This document shows positions 11,031 to 22,608 of a stretch of 64,000 bases of DNA, piece by piece. The number at the start of each line of letters is the position of its first letter. Position 1 is the first letter of the stretch. Below the pieces are notes generated by a model that was given only the letters and a program-made list of their open reading frames with translations, was not told the origin of the DNA and did no database searches. The stretch comes from Arachis hypogaea (taxonomy: Eukaryota > Streptophyta > Magnoliopsida > Fabales > Fabaceae): positions 65,018,054 through 65,082,053 of the forward strand of contig NC_092047.1 of NCBI RefSeq assembly GCF_003086295.3, given 5' to 3'. The translations under genes were made by a program, and so were the position numbers.

Positions 11031-12596
11031 ATGAATTCTCACCCCCCTCGCTTTGAGTTTGGTTCCAACTTTGTTGAAGGAAATAGAAGTTACAGTAGGA
11101 ATATGCATCAAGGTCAGACCAATCAAGGATGGATGGAGGCAAGATGATCTAATCAACCCTTTAGGCAACAATACCCTCCAAGATATCACGGACAACGACC
11201 ATTCTACATTGCATACCCAGCTGAAAGATATGGTGGACAACCTTGTAACTACCAACAAGCCCCACCCCGTGCCTATGGACCATCCTCTCAACATAACCTC
11301 GAACCACCACACTCATAAGTTTCTCTTCACCATTCACCACCGTATAATCCTTCCTTACCCCAGTTCCAATCTAATCACTCCCAAGCACCACCACTTTCCT
11401 ATGTATCATGTCCAAATCCACCACCCCGAGAATCAGAGGTTCGCCTCAAGGCAACAGTAAATAAACTTCAAGCAACCATTCGACAACTGGAGCAAGCAGT
11501 AATTCAATTAGTTTCCAGATGCGCGAATATTCAAGGACCAACCACAGCCCCATGTGGACAATGTAATGAAGAGCGTAGCATGAAGGAAACACTAGAAACT
11601 CCAGTGGACAAGATAGAGAATGAATTTGTACTCGAACAAGTAGAAGAAGCTGTCATTGTACAAGAAGAAGAGTTGGTTGAAAATCTATGAGACGCAGAAC
11701 CTCCATGGGAATCCAGAGCTGAAGAGAAATCCGTCAAGGACATTATAGTTAATGCTAAGGAGGATAGCGCACAATCCCCAAGGCAAGTCGTTTATGAAGA
11801 ATCAGACGGAATAATCCAAGAAGCAAATTCTCTTGATGATGATAGTCACAAGTCAAGTTCTCTTAGTAATGAACTTGCATCTGCAAGTGAGTTCTCTGAG
11901 ATCGACGAATCTTCCCCAAATGAATACGAAGATGATGCAGAGGTAGATTTCTCTCAACCTCCAATCTATGACTCAAGTGATGAGGAAGACATAGAAGACT
12001 TTGACCAGGGTGATGATGCATTTGAAGATCCTTGCAAGGAAGTGGAGGAATTCACATAAGATTATCAGGGAGCAGAACTTACAGAACCACTGGAAACACC
12101 TATCCCAAGGCCATTACCACCTAATACAAGCTTCAAGTGGGTACAATCCTTAACCTCTAACTTTACTTTTTCACTTGAATACGGTTTGCTTGAAACAGAT
12201 GGCCAGCTTAGAGCTCTCTGTGGCTTTAAGAATAAGAGGGAAATGGCTCGTGCTCAGAGCTGGTGCACAAGGTTCAATAAGGTTCCACGCTTCAACTCGA
12301 AGTGCACGGATTGGCATCAAAATCAATCAAATGGATCACGGAAAATGTTTGGTTACCATGGTGAGAATCTACTTTCTAAACCGCCCGGATGGAAACATGT
12401 AGATCAAGACAGAGGCGGATTTAAAAACAAGGCTTGGGATCCTGGAATCTATTCTGACATTCGTCACCCCGGGAGCCTGAAAATCTGTTTGAAGCTGCTC
12501 AGAAGCTTTACATGCCTAGTTTGGGACCCCGGAGGCTATTGGCATTCCAAAAACTGGTGGAGATTTCTGGATGAATTTAAACACAAGCCACCATAA
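11031..12596 (+). pseudogene. E3 ORF1: long degenerate frame of unknown function in the gag position
   Basis: From ATG 11031 (MNSHPPRFEFGSNFVEGNR) a single frame runs 521 codons to the stop at 12594-12596, broken only by in-frame stops at 11145 (TGA), 11316 (TAA), 11688 (TGA) and 12057 (TAA). There are no frameshifts. The N-terminal 130 residues are rich in P, Q, Y and G. The middle has a short heptad-like segment (about 147-162) and an acidic stretch (about 240-340). The C-terminus is basic and Trp-rich. It does not look like the gag of E2/E7 and shows no zinc knuckle. It occupies the gag slot right after the PBS. Confidence 0.7.
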
Positions 12597-13533
12597 CAGG
12601 AAGCTCTTCAAATGTCCAACTTAAGGACTTTAACTAAAAGTGCTAGGTGGGAGACAACCCACCATGGTATGATCGTTTCTCTTTAATTTTTATTTAGTTT
12701 TATTTGTTTTCAAGTTTTTTTTTGTTTTATTATATTGAACCTGGAATTTTGCATATTACTCATATTAGTCATTGCATTCTGCATTTTTCATGCAAAAAAA
12801 AGGGTGCACGACGCGACCGCATCACCCATGCGATCGCGTCAAATGGCGAACTACACTTCCCACGCGACCGCGTCATCCACGCGGCCGCGTGACCTGAAAA
12901 TCGACGTAAGGATCCAACGTCCAGAAAGTTGGGCTGGAATCGTGCGGCCATTGTGCGTCTAGCACAAAATGGCCCACGCGATCGCATGCCCCATGCGATC
13001 GCGTCACTTACACACAATCAATCCCACGCGACCGCGTGAGCGACGCGACCGCATCGCATGGATTGCACGAACACCCCTAGGAGACAGAGAGTTGCACTGG
13101 AACGATGCTGGATTCGTGCGTTTAGCACAAATCCCAGTGACGCGATTGCATGCCTCATGCGATCGCGTCATTTACTCTTTTTGCCATCCACGCGATCGCG
13201 TCAACCACCTTTTTCGCACCAGCCATGCGACCGCGTGCCCCACGCGGCCGCGTGGATTCAAAAATATAACCCCCCAATCACGCGAAACCCCATTAGTCGC
13301 GACACCCCCCAACTCTTCTTCTCCCTCTCTTCTCTCCTAACCCTCAACCACCACCACCCAGCCACCACCGCGCCACCACCCTAATGCCGCCAACCACCCA
13401 GACGCTGCCGCCACCTACCCCCCTCCATCCTTCCCCCTTCTTTCTTACTCTTTCTTCTTTAGGATAGTTAGATATGCATGTTGTATTGGATTTTAGGTTG
13501 TTAGGTAGCCTAGGATGTGGTTAGTGGATTTAG
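12597..13533 (+). other. E3 region between ORF1 and ORF3: hairpin, palindrome array, pyrimidine-rich leader
   Basis: A hairpin lies at 12646-12663. From about 12808 to 13255 there is an array of acGCGATCGCgt / acGCGACCGCgt units, the same kind as in this element's LTR. A weak TATA-like AAATATAA follows (about 13262-13269). A C/T-rich stretch (13300-13450) looks like a transcript leader. Small ORFs here are by-products of the array. Confidence 0.7.
12646..12663 (+). promoter_or_regulatory. Conserved hairpin downstream of E3 ORF1
   Basis: GGTGGG, loop AGACAA, CCCACC: a perfect 6-bp stem 50 nt after the ORF1 stop. The same hairpin, within a longer conserved block, follows the pol stop in E8 (59279-59296), and a covarying form is in E5 (36103-36120). 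Role unknown. Confidence 0.7.
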
Positions 13534-14356
13534 GTATGTTTACTTGCACTGTTCTTGTTTCTGTTTGACCAAATGTGAAATTCTGCTGTTGATGTGTTCA
13601 TGTTCATATGCTGTACTTTCCTGCATTTGCTGCTCTTTACACTGAATTTTCAAGCTTTTATTCATTATATGTAACTGCAGCTTGATTTTTTTTAATTCAT
13701 ATGAACTGATAGATTGTTGTTTATTTTCCAGGAAAGTCCTATTTTAGCAGGAATGCTGCCCAATTTTCTGTAAAATATTTCTGTTCATGTCTTGGTTTTG
13801 GCATTTTCAACTGTGCTTTCCTATAATTTCACCAAACCAATTCATGAATGCTTAGGCACGCATTCTTGTTTTCTTTGATCTCCTGGTTCATAAATCGCAA
13901 TTTTGATGTTTGATTCCTATTTTTGCTTTCTTTATCTCTATTTGAATCATCATCAAATTGTTTTACTTGTTTGAATATGAGTTACCTATAGCTTCTACCT
14001 GTGATTACTTGTTACTTGGACTATTTTCATTATGCCTCTCACTTTAACCCATTTTTCACTAATTCACTAATTTTAACTCTAACCAACCTAACCTTTTCAA
14101 AACTTCTTTTTCACTCTCTTTTAACATTCTAACCAAGGCATGATGTTAATTTTTCTATTTAACTTGTATTCCATTATATTTTGGATTGTGATTTCTTCTT
14201 TTCAGACTTTTCACTCATATACAATCCTAAATGCACATTTTACTTAACTCATATTCATTATCCTATTGCTCCTTTGCCACTTTGTGTTTTCTTTGATTAT
14301 TTGCCTATTTGCCTTCCTATTTTTATTATATCCTGGTTTTCTGTTTTTTTTTTCAG
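13534..14356 (+). other. Predicted intron in the ORF3 leader of E3
   Basis: A donor-like AG|GTATGTTT at 13534 and a strong acceptor, a run of T followed by CAG|G at 14356, lie directly before the ORF3 ATG at 14358. The interval is T-rich, as plant introns are. E8 has the same acceptor context (a CT-rich run ending CAG|GATGG) before its ORF3 ATG at 57881. The acceptor is convincing; the exact donor is uncertain. Confidence 0.5.
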
Positions 14357-14357
14357 G

Positions 14358-15770
14358 ATGTCAGATTCCCAGAGAAGAGGAAAAGGCAAGGCCACTTCTG
14401 GCAAAAGGAAAAGAGGAGAAGCCTCCGTGTCTATCATCGACCTCATGCATGATGCCTCCTTGCGGGAGAAAGCCTTTACCCTGCAGGAGAAGGCCGACCA
14501 GCTACTTCCTGCCAATGACCTAGTAAAGTTTGCAAACCTATACTGTGAGCTGAAGTATCCGGTATTTGCAAACTCCAGGAACCTATACCTGGAGTGGACT
14601 TTAAAGATCCCAGAAGAACTCCAGTAATACACCTCTAATCAGATCAAACAAAGAGGTTGGTTCTTTCTGGAGAGACCTCTGACTAAGGTTAATGCATCTT
14701 GGGTTAGGGAATTCTACTGCAACTACTTCAAAACTTCCCTAGATGCAGTGAACCTCAGAGGGAAGCAGATTCTGGTTACTGAGGAGGCAATAGAAGAAGT
14801 TCTGAAGCTTCTGCCTAGGACTGATCAGACAGATGGCTATCAGAAAGCTGAGAAGGATATGCGCTTCATGAAGTTTGACTGGGATGCAGTCAAGGCCCGG
14901 ATCGCCCTTGACCCGATAGTTCCTTGGATCATGGGTCAGAACACCACCATGCCGAAAGGGATCAAGCGGATTTACCTAAACGATGAGGCTCGGCTATGGC
15001 ATCAGATATTCAGCAACTACTTCATGCCGAGTACTCACGAGACTGAGATACCAGCTGCTATGATCACCCTCCTATGGTGTGTGATGGAGGGTAAGGACCT
15101 ATACCTGCCACGCTTTATCCGGCACTACATGGCCAGGGTCTACGTCCGCGGCACTCTTCCCTTTCCCTACCTGGTTACACAGCTGGCCTGTCGAGCTGAC
15201 GTGCCATGGGAGGATGCTGAGAAGAGGCCACCTGCTGCGGAATGCAAGAGGATTATCCCGCACAGCAGGAACTTCCTGGCCTTGGGCTACAGACCTCCAT
15301 TCCTGACTGCCACTGCTGATGATACAGCTACACCATCTGCCGGTCCCTCTTCCTCCACTGCTACCCCAGCCACCCCTGCCACCACCACTGCACCTCCACC
15401 TGCCACAGAGCCTGTCTATCATCTGGTGCACCGCTTGTTTCGACGACTTTACCAGATGGAGCGTCGCAACAAGCGACGCTATGAGCACCTGAAGCTGATG
15501 ATACAATCCGGCGACATCCCCTCCGAGCCTGACACACCTTCTGAGGCATCTGAGGAGGAGGCGGATGCGCCCGAGGCAGAGACCCATCCCCAGGGAGAGG
15601 CAGATCAGGTAACACCACAGGCAGAGGTCCCACATCAGATTGAGGCTGCAGATCCTGAGATTCCAATCCAGTCAGCACCTCCTCTACAGCAGTCGGACAC
15701 CCAGCCAGCCACCACAGAGACACCAGCTACCATTCCTTCCAGTGATGACACCCCTTCACACCCTGATTGA
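14358..15770 (+). pseudogene. E3 ORF3: putative plant transposon protein
   Basis: A 470-codon frame starts MSDSQRRGKGKATSGKRKRG and ends SSDDTPSHPD. One TAA at 14625 (codon 90) interrupts it and would be CAA with one transition. The middle (ASWVREFYCNYF, then MPSTHETEIPAAMITLLWCVMEG) has the pattern of the putative plant transposon protein domain found in the ORF after pol in Athila-like elements. The tail is Pro/Thr-rich then acidic. E8 has a homologue (57881-45724, interrupted). It has no signal peptide or membrane segment, so an envelope role is not supported. Function unknown. Confidence 0.8.
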
Positions 15771-15772
15771 GT

Positions 15773-15812
15773 GAGCATCAGGGACGATGCTTCATTTTAA
15801 GTGTGGGGAGGT
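15773..15812 (+). promoter_or_regulatory. Secondary hairpin plus polypurine tract after E3 ORF3
   Basis: A hairpin (AGCATC, loop AGGGAC, GATGCT, at 15774-15791) begins right after the ORF3 stop and is followed by TTTTAAGTGTGGGGAGG, nearly identical to the PPT at 17217-17232 next to the 3' LTR. E8 has the same arrangement at 45713-45750. Confidence 0.7.
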
Positions 15813-17232
15813 CGCCATCTCTGGTGTATTATCTTGGTGAACCACTACAGACTCTTTTTATTTTATTTTGGATATTTTTCTGTATTCTTCTCTTTATTTT
15901 TATTTTTATTTTCTGAGTATTTATACATTGCTACTGTTTATGTATTTTTACTCTATTTCTGCATTTTTCATTTTTAGTTCATATTTTAGCCACTTAGTTA
16001 CAATTCTAACTTATTAGTTATAGAAATTGTGGATTGATTAGTATAGTTTACCCTTTTTAGCATAAGATAGCTTAGTTAAGATTGAAAAGGAAAAGGAAGT
16101 AAACTAGAGACTTTAACATAATCAAAATAACCCACACCTTGTATATATAGCATTACATGTTAGTTAACAACACTTCATCAAGGAGAAACACTAAAACCTT
16201 AAAGCCATTCAATATAAGTTTTACATGGAGAATAATGAGAATTTTTAACTAAATCTGCATGACATACATAAGTGATAAATGATTTTTGAGCTAGAGAACA
16301 CATAGCCCGTGAGTTTTGAGCTTAATGGTATGGTTATATCTAAACCATAATTCTTATTCCTGTGTGTTCCGCCCTTCTTTTATATTCTGATGTTCTTTAT
16401 TTTGTTTTAATCTATATGTCCAATTATAGAATATAGAATATAGAATATAGATACATACCAAAAGAATGATTGAGGCCATCATTGGATTTTAGCTCAAAAA
16501 AAAAAAAAGAGAAATTTATTTTTCAGTATTTAATAAAGGGGATACAAAAGAATTCCCCAAATGCAAAATAAAAGCAATGCACATGGGATAAAAATTAGTC
16601 AAATTGAAACATGAGCATGTAACATCAAGTGGGAAAATATGGGAAAATAGGTAAGGTAGTTTTGTTTTTACTAAAAATGTATGTTAGGTGAGATCTTAGT
16701 CTAATTAAGGATTCACTTATTAGCTCACTTAGCCTTATACATATATCCTCACCTTTACCTTAGCCCCATTACAACCTTAATTAAAGACCTCATGATTTTT
16801 GGTATGACTGTACTCTATAATTGTTGATTGGTTAGATGAAGAACAAAGTTATAGAAAGGAAGAATAAAAAGAGGAATAGAGTGATTAACCCAATAAACAC
16901 TGAGTGACTAGAGAGTAAACACAAATCCAGTGAGGGTTCAATAGCTCATTAACAGTTATCTCTGTTTGAATTATCTAATTGTCTTGCAAGTTCATAAAAT
17001 GCTTTTTCTCCCATCTCAATTGTAAAAGAGTTTATTGATTAAGGCTCGGCCATATATACATATATGACTCATTGAGAATGTGAATTAATTTGACTACCTG
17101 TAAGCTTTATATATGAGTGAATAAATTAGAATTGCATGACTCATTTAGGTAGTTGCATTTAGAATAGGTTACATTGCATGACATTCTATTGTTTAAGCAT
17201 GACGACATGCTATTGTTTAAGTGTGGGGAGGT
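15813..17232 (+). other. E3 3' untranslated region, stem-loop and primary PPT
   Basis: About 1.4 kb is AT-rich and non-coding, with a short ATAGA tandem run (about 16427-16452) and a poly-A run near 16495. It ends with a stem-loop (17196-17211, AGCATG, loop ACGA, CATGCT) and the polypurine tract TTTAAGTGTGGGGAGG before the LTR at 17233, the expected plus-strand primer. Confidence 0.8.
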
Positions 17233-17484
17233 TGATAAATCCATATTTTATGATATATTTTGTGCTTAGTTTGAGTGATTTATTCAATACTTCACCCACT
17301 TATTCATGTTAATTGCATGGTTTTACTTTCCCTTCCTCATTATGTGATGTATGTGAAAAACATGTTTCCTATGCTTTTAAATTAATTATTTTAATCACCT
17401 TTAATTCCATTCGATGCCGTGATTAGTGTGTTGAGTAGTTTCAGATCTTCTAAGGCAGGAATGACTCAAAGGATGGAAAGGAAA
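17233..17484 (+). repeat. E3 3' LTR, left part
   Basis: It matches the start of the E3 5' LTR from TGATAAA and is interrupted by E4 after GGAAA (17480-17484). It continues at 24767. Confidence 0.92.
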
Positions 17485-19564
17485 TGATGAGTATTTTGGT
17501 GAAAAATAAATTTCTCCCAAAACACACAAATCTAACCGGCAAGTGCACCGGGTCGTATCAAGTAATAAAAACTCACGGGAGTGAGGTCGATCCCACAGGG
17601 ATTGATGGATCAAGCAATTTTAGTGGGTGATTAGTTTAGTCAAGTTGACATTTAGTGAATTGTGTGAAATGTAGCTAACAGAAAGTAAATTGCAATGAAT
17701 CTTAAAGATGCAGAAAGTAAAATTGCAAGTAAGTTAAAGAACAAGAAAGTAAAATAGCTGAAACTTAAATTGCAAGAAAAGTAAATTGCATGAAAAGTAA
17801 AGGGGCTGGGGTGTTGGAAATTAAAAAGAGCAATAGATCACGCAACTGGAAATTTAAATTGCAGGAAGAATAAAGGAAATTGGATGCTGGGAATCAAAAC
17901 AGAATTGAAATTTTGAAGTGCAGTGAATTAAAAGCAGCAAGAAAAACAAAGAGAAATCTCAGAGGGAGAATGAAACAGAACACCTTCAATTCTCCACCCA
18001 AGATTCAAAACAAAGAAAATTAAAGAGAGAGCTCTCAAATTCTAGTGCTCCCTAGTGGAGCCAGCCTCCTCACAAATATGAAAATGATGCCTTATATAGG
18101 CTTTACAAAATGGAAATAAAAATGAAATTAAAAACAAATTACAATTAAATGAAATTCCTATTTTATCTATTTCTTGTGCCTTTGAGTGATGATCATTTGG
18201 GCCCTTGCTCTTGATGGAATTGGGTTGATAAAGGCCTTGGTTGATTGCTCTTGGAGTTTGAAGAGGAACCGAATTGAACCGGGTTGAGTTTGCAAAAGTT
18301 GGACCAAAAGTTGGAGCTAAAGTTAGGGGTCTAACTTTGGCTCCAACTTTTCATAGCAGCCCACAAAACTTGCTGGTATGAACGTTGGTGCCAACGTTAG
18401 GGGTCTAACTTTGACCCTAACGTTGGCCTCCCTTATGCACATTTATGGCGCCAACTTTGTCCTCTTGTCATGTTGCCAATTTTATGCCCAATATAGACTA
18501 TCATATATGGTTGGAAAGCTCTGAATGTCAGCTTTCTAACCCACTTGGAATCACTTCAATTGGACATCTACAACTCAAGTTATGATCATTTGAAGAGGGC
18601 ATGGTCGCTGGCTTTGTTGTGCAGCGTTTGAGGTAACGTTTGCCTCAAACGTTGGCGAAAACGCCAGTTCTGGAGGCTCAAACGTATTGTCCACCCCATA
18701 CTATTAAACATTGTTGGAAAGCCCTAGATGTCTACTTTCCAATGCCGTTGGGAGCACATCATTTGGAGCTCTACAGCTCGAGTTATACTCCGTTGAAGGT
18801 GCAGAGGTCAGTTGGCCTCACTGCAGGTTGCCACCATGTTCGTTTATGCACATTGCGGGGCAGTTTTCTCCCTCAATTTTAGTGTCCACCATGCAGTGCC
18901 ATATATGCTTGGAAAGCTCTTGATTCCTACTTTCCAATGCTTCTTGAATCACCTAATTTGGAGCTCTGTAGCTCAAGTTATTCTTGTTGGAAGTATACCC
19001 CTTCAAGTTGTTGTGGTGTGTGGCGCCAACGTTAGCCTCAAAGTTAGGGGGCTAACGTTGGCGCAAACTTTTGCTCCTTCCCCATTGTAATTCATGTGCC
19101 AACGTTAGCCTCCAAGTTAGGGGGCTAACGTTGGGGCTAACTTTTGCTCCTCTTCCTTGAATATTCATGTGCCAACGTTAGCCTCCAAGTTAGGGGTCTA
19201 ACTTTGAGGCTAACTTTTCACCCAAAAGTTTTTGCTTCCTGGTTCAACTTATTCCATTGTCCTCTCTTTACTCCTAGCCATTCCTTCTTACTTCACCCTT
19301 TCTCCAAGCCTTCTTCACCTATCATTAATCAACCAAACACATCAAAGCTATGCTCAAAATCATGAGATATTCATTCTTTCATAATATGTGACAATTTTAG
19401 CATAAAACCTCATGAAATAGCATGAATTCATACATGGTTGATTAAATCAAAGGAAGCATGAAAATCTACCCACTTGGCTTGCTTATGGCTCAAGAAAGTG
19501 CATAAAACCTATTGAAAACAAAGGAAAAAGGCATAGAAAAACATGACATGATGACATGTCATCA
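17485..19564 (-). repeat. E4 3' LTR
   Basis: The LTR is 2080 bp with ends TGATGA...CATCA, and a TATA box on the minus strand (complement of 18091-18098). Palindromic units mixing AACGTT with GCTAAC/GTTAGC lie at about 18290-18460 and 19020-19225. The U5 hairpin (17572-17585) has stem CTCAC/GTGAG. ORFs within it also occur in the 5' LTR and are not genes. Confidence 0.92.
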
Positions 19565-19601
19565 CAACACCAAACTTAAACCTTGCTTGTCCCCAAGCAA
19601 G
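19565..19601 (-). promoter_or_regulatory. E4 polypurine tract and stem-loop
   Basis: In element sense, CTTGCTTG, loop GGGA, CAAGCAAG (19582-19601, perfect 8-bp stem, GNRA loop) is followed by TTTAAGTTTGGTGTTG and then the LTR. Confidence 0.8.
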
Positions 19602-21304
19602 AAAAGAATCATGCAATAAAGATTGACAATCCAAGGTAAGAAGAATAGCAACTCAATGTTCATGGTAAGCTAGTTTTCTAAGCATGCTACAATCACAAAA
19701 GAAATGTAAATGATTGATGCTTCCATCTAGCTCAATTTATGAAATCTTTCTTTTATATTTCTTCCTTGAAACAAGCTTTTTTATTTAGCTTCTCCTTTTG
19801 GGTGCTTTGCCCCATGAGTTGATAACAAAGCTACGACTTCTAAATGCTTTGTTTTCAAGTATTACCACTTGATACATAAGCACCACAAGCATTTGATTAG
19901 AGGACTTCATTAAGCTCATTTTTCTTTTCTTTTCTTAACTCTCTAATCATTGATGCTCAGAGCCTTGAGCTTTGAGGGAGTGCTTTTGCACTTTGAGCCT
20001 AGCCTTGACTTCTAAGTGTTTTGTTTTCAAGCATTTTGGCTTGATACATAAACACCACAAGTACTTAGCAAATAAATTGTCATTGGTACTCAGAGCCTTC
20101 AGCTTTCTCACTCTTTCCCTTTTTCTTTTCTTGCTTTATTTTTGCATTTGCTTTCAAGGTTTTCATGATTTTAAAAGATTTCACAAAACGTGCTAGATGA
20201 AAACTTCAATTAAATAAAATCTAATGCAATTAAGCAACAATCAAACATACTAGCTTCCCAATACTTTTATGCACATGCTAAAATCTTCTTTAATGCCTTG
20301 TTTGTTTATGATCATGATACTTTGTTGCTTTTGAATTCACAAAACTCAAGTTGGTAATCATAATGACATAGCACCATGTTGCAATTTAGAAATCAAACTA
20401 TGCCTTTTCATACACACATGCATACAGAGAAGGTACAGACAATCATGCAGTTTATGGTGCTTGAAACAAATGAGAGGAAAAGGAACTTTACAACCTTGTA
20501 GTTCATCTTCTCTATTGTTGTCATTTTCCTCCCCTTCTCTTCCTTCCCATACCAAACTCAGAATGCTTGCTCATCCTCAAGCAACTATTAGAACCGTGGC
20601 TATGGGGCTAAGATGGATCATGAATGTCTTACACAAGGAATGTTAGTAGTACATGTGTTTCAAGCAAGCAAAATTAAAGATATTAATCAAGGCACAAAAG
20701 ACAGAGACATTGTGATTGCATACTTAAGAAGGTGAGCATAATACTTTGCATAGAAGATAAGTGGCACACCAAACTTAGTGTGACACTTTCACTTGGAATT
20801 AATGCAAGTATCTTGTAAGAATTGGAACTAAATTTTGTTGCATAGCAACACCAAACTTAGAATGCAACCATATGTCAATTTATTTGAACTAAAACTAAAC
20901 AAAAGAACTGTTATATGTTAAATACAATCACCAAATGAAGAGTCTGTTATGAATAAGGATGTCTTGGTGATGTATTAACAAAAACAGTTAATGAAGGAAA
21001 GCATTAAAAACAAGTAAATAAATGAAACAAAGAGAAAACAAAATTTATCCAACTAAGAAGAAAAATAACACTGTAAAAGGCAATATGATTATACAGACAA
21101 GTGATGTTGTTGGATTGATTTGCATAGAAAAATAGGTGGCACACAAAACTTAGAATCTTGGTGTGTCACTTTCATGTAAAATTGATGCAATCATCCATGA
21201 AGATGGAAAACAGTTTGTTGCAGGGCAACACCAAACTTATAATGTGATCATATGCCAATTTATTGAAATTTAAACAAAGCAAGAAGAAGAAATGTACCTA
21301 CTGT
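19602..21304 (-). other. E4 non-coding 3' region
   Basis: No ORF is credible. Three further AAGTTTGGTGT motifs (complement of 20766-20776, 20848-20858 and 21228-21238) repeat the core of the PPT. The left third resembles the 3' region of E5. I see nothing else in it. Confidence 0.65.
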
Positions 21305-22429
21305 CTACCTGTTCTTTACTTTCTTCCTCTTCTTCCAATTTGTTAAGAGAAATGACTTCAAAGGAGGAGAAGTTTCAGCTACTGTCCCTTGCCTTGGCTT
21401 TTCCTCAGCAAGCTTCCTTTTGCAAATGGCTTGATTGATCTTGCTTACTGGATTAGGGACAGGATTGGTGCTTTTGTTAGTTGCCTTCACTTCTTTGAAT
21501 CCAAGTCTTGGTTGCTGTGTGATTATTGGAGTTTTGCATTCATCCAAAGCCTTTTGTATTTGTGGTTCTATGAACTCCTCCTTTATGTACTTCTCTGCCT
21601 CACTTGAGTTTGGAATGACTTCTTCACTTTCTTGCTCCTCCACTCCCTCTTTTACACCCAACATTTGTTTCAATCGCTCTATCATGGGGGAGGTTTGTCG
21701 ATCTTCCCAACATTTCTTCATCTCCTCGTCATACCTTTCAATCATGGATTCAGATGTTGAGGCATTTTGGTCCAGGGAGGTTTGTGAGAGTTGTGAGTCT
21801 TCATGTTCTCTTGTCATCTCAAGTGAAGTTTCAGGTTCAACCACCTCATTCTTCATTGAAAGTTCACTTGATGCAGTGGCCTCCTTATCTCGCTCTTCCA
21901 CTTTCTCCTTCATATCCATCAATTGGCCTTCATTTTTCTTGCTCAGTGGTTCTAAGCTCCTCCTTATTTTCTCTACTTCTCCATTCATATTTTTGAAGAA
22001 AGCTTCTTGCCTTTTCTCGGATATTTGTGCTTCTTTCGCATATTTTTTGAGCTTGGACTCAAGCTCTGAAAGCCTTGAGTGGTTCACGGAAGTTTGTGTG
22101 GGTGGTGAGTTTTGAAAGGGGCTTTCGGTTGAAGTATGGTCAAGTGATGATATCTTTGGATGATTATCATATGGAGCACTAGAATTCCCTTCCCAGCCAC
22201 CATTAGAATCATGACTTGCATCATTTTGTGGTGGAGGGAAATATCCCATATGATTTTCTTTCTCATCTTGTGGTTCTAAAGCAAATCTCCATGAATTGGA
22301 GTGCTCAGAATGTGTATTCTCTTGGTGATATTCCCAGCCACCATTAGAGATTGGTGACGATGAGTAATATCCCATAAAATTTGTTTGATCATAAGATGAG
22401 TTGAACTCCATTTGAATTTTGTAAAACAC
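21305..22429 (-). CDS. E4 single ORF: 374-residue protein of unknown function
   Basis: The frame is complete and uninterrupted, starting MFYKIQMEFNSSYDQTNF; a second Met at codon 7 is possible. Residues 1-110 are low complexity, rich in N, S, G, Y and P, with a repeated NGGWE motif. Residues about 118-190 look like a coiled coil (LSELESKLKKYAKEAQ onward). About 190-300 is acidic, and the last 40 residues are basic (ending NWKKRKKVKNR). It shows no gag core, zinc knuckle or enzyme motif. It is the only ORF of E4 and sits in the gag position after the PBS. An RNA- or particle-binding role is a guess from position and charge. Confidence 0.65.
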   Translation of the reverse strand: MFYKIQMEFNSSYDQTNFMGYYSSSPISNGGWEYHQENTHSEHSNSWRFALEPQDEKENHMGYFPPPQNDASHDSNGGWEGNSSAPYDNHPKISSLDHTSTESPFQNSPPTQTSVNHSRLSELESKLKKYAKEAQISEKRQEAFFKNMNGEVEKIRRSLEPLSKKNEGQLMDMKEKVEERDKEATASSELSMKNEVVEPETSLEMTREHEDSQLSQTSLDQNASTSESMIERYDEEMKKCWEDRQTSPMIERLKQMLGVKEGVEEQESEEVIPNSSEAEKYIKEEFIEPQIQKALDECKTPIITQQPRLGFKEVKATNKSTNPVPNPVSKINQAICKRKLAEEKPRQGTVAETSPPLKSFLLTNWKKRKKVKNR

Positions 22430-22584
22430 AACACCAAGGAGAATTGAAATTCATATCTCAGAGATGAATTTCTTAGTGAGGCAATAACTCAAACACCTTG
22501 GTTTCAACTTAGAGCAGAGAACAAAAACAAAGAAAATGCTTAATCTAGACTTCTCACCCACTTAATCATTGTTGATCTAATCAA

Positions 22585-22602
22585 TCCCCGGCAACGGCGC
22601 CA
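22585..22602 (-). other. E4 primer-binding site (tRNA-Asp)
   Basis: The complement of TCCCCGGCAACGGCGCCA on the minus strand, six bases after the 5' LTR end at 22609. It shows that E4 uses the same primer as E2, E3, E5 and E7. Confidence 0.93.
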
Positions 22603-22608
22603 AAAACT

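Noticed and set aside
15099..15635. 178-codon minus-strand ORF
   Set aside because: It is antisense to E3 ORF3, which has domain similarity to E8 ORF3.
21435..22115. 226-codon plus-strand ORF
   Set aside because: It is antisense to the intact E4 ORF and Ser/Phe-rich as expected from the reverse of an acidic, Glu/Lys-rich frame.
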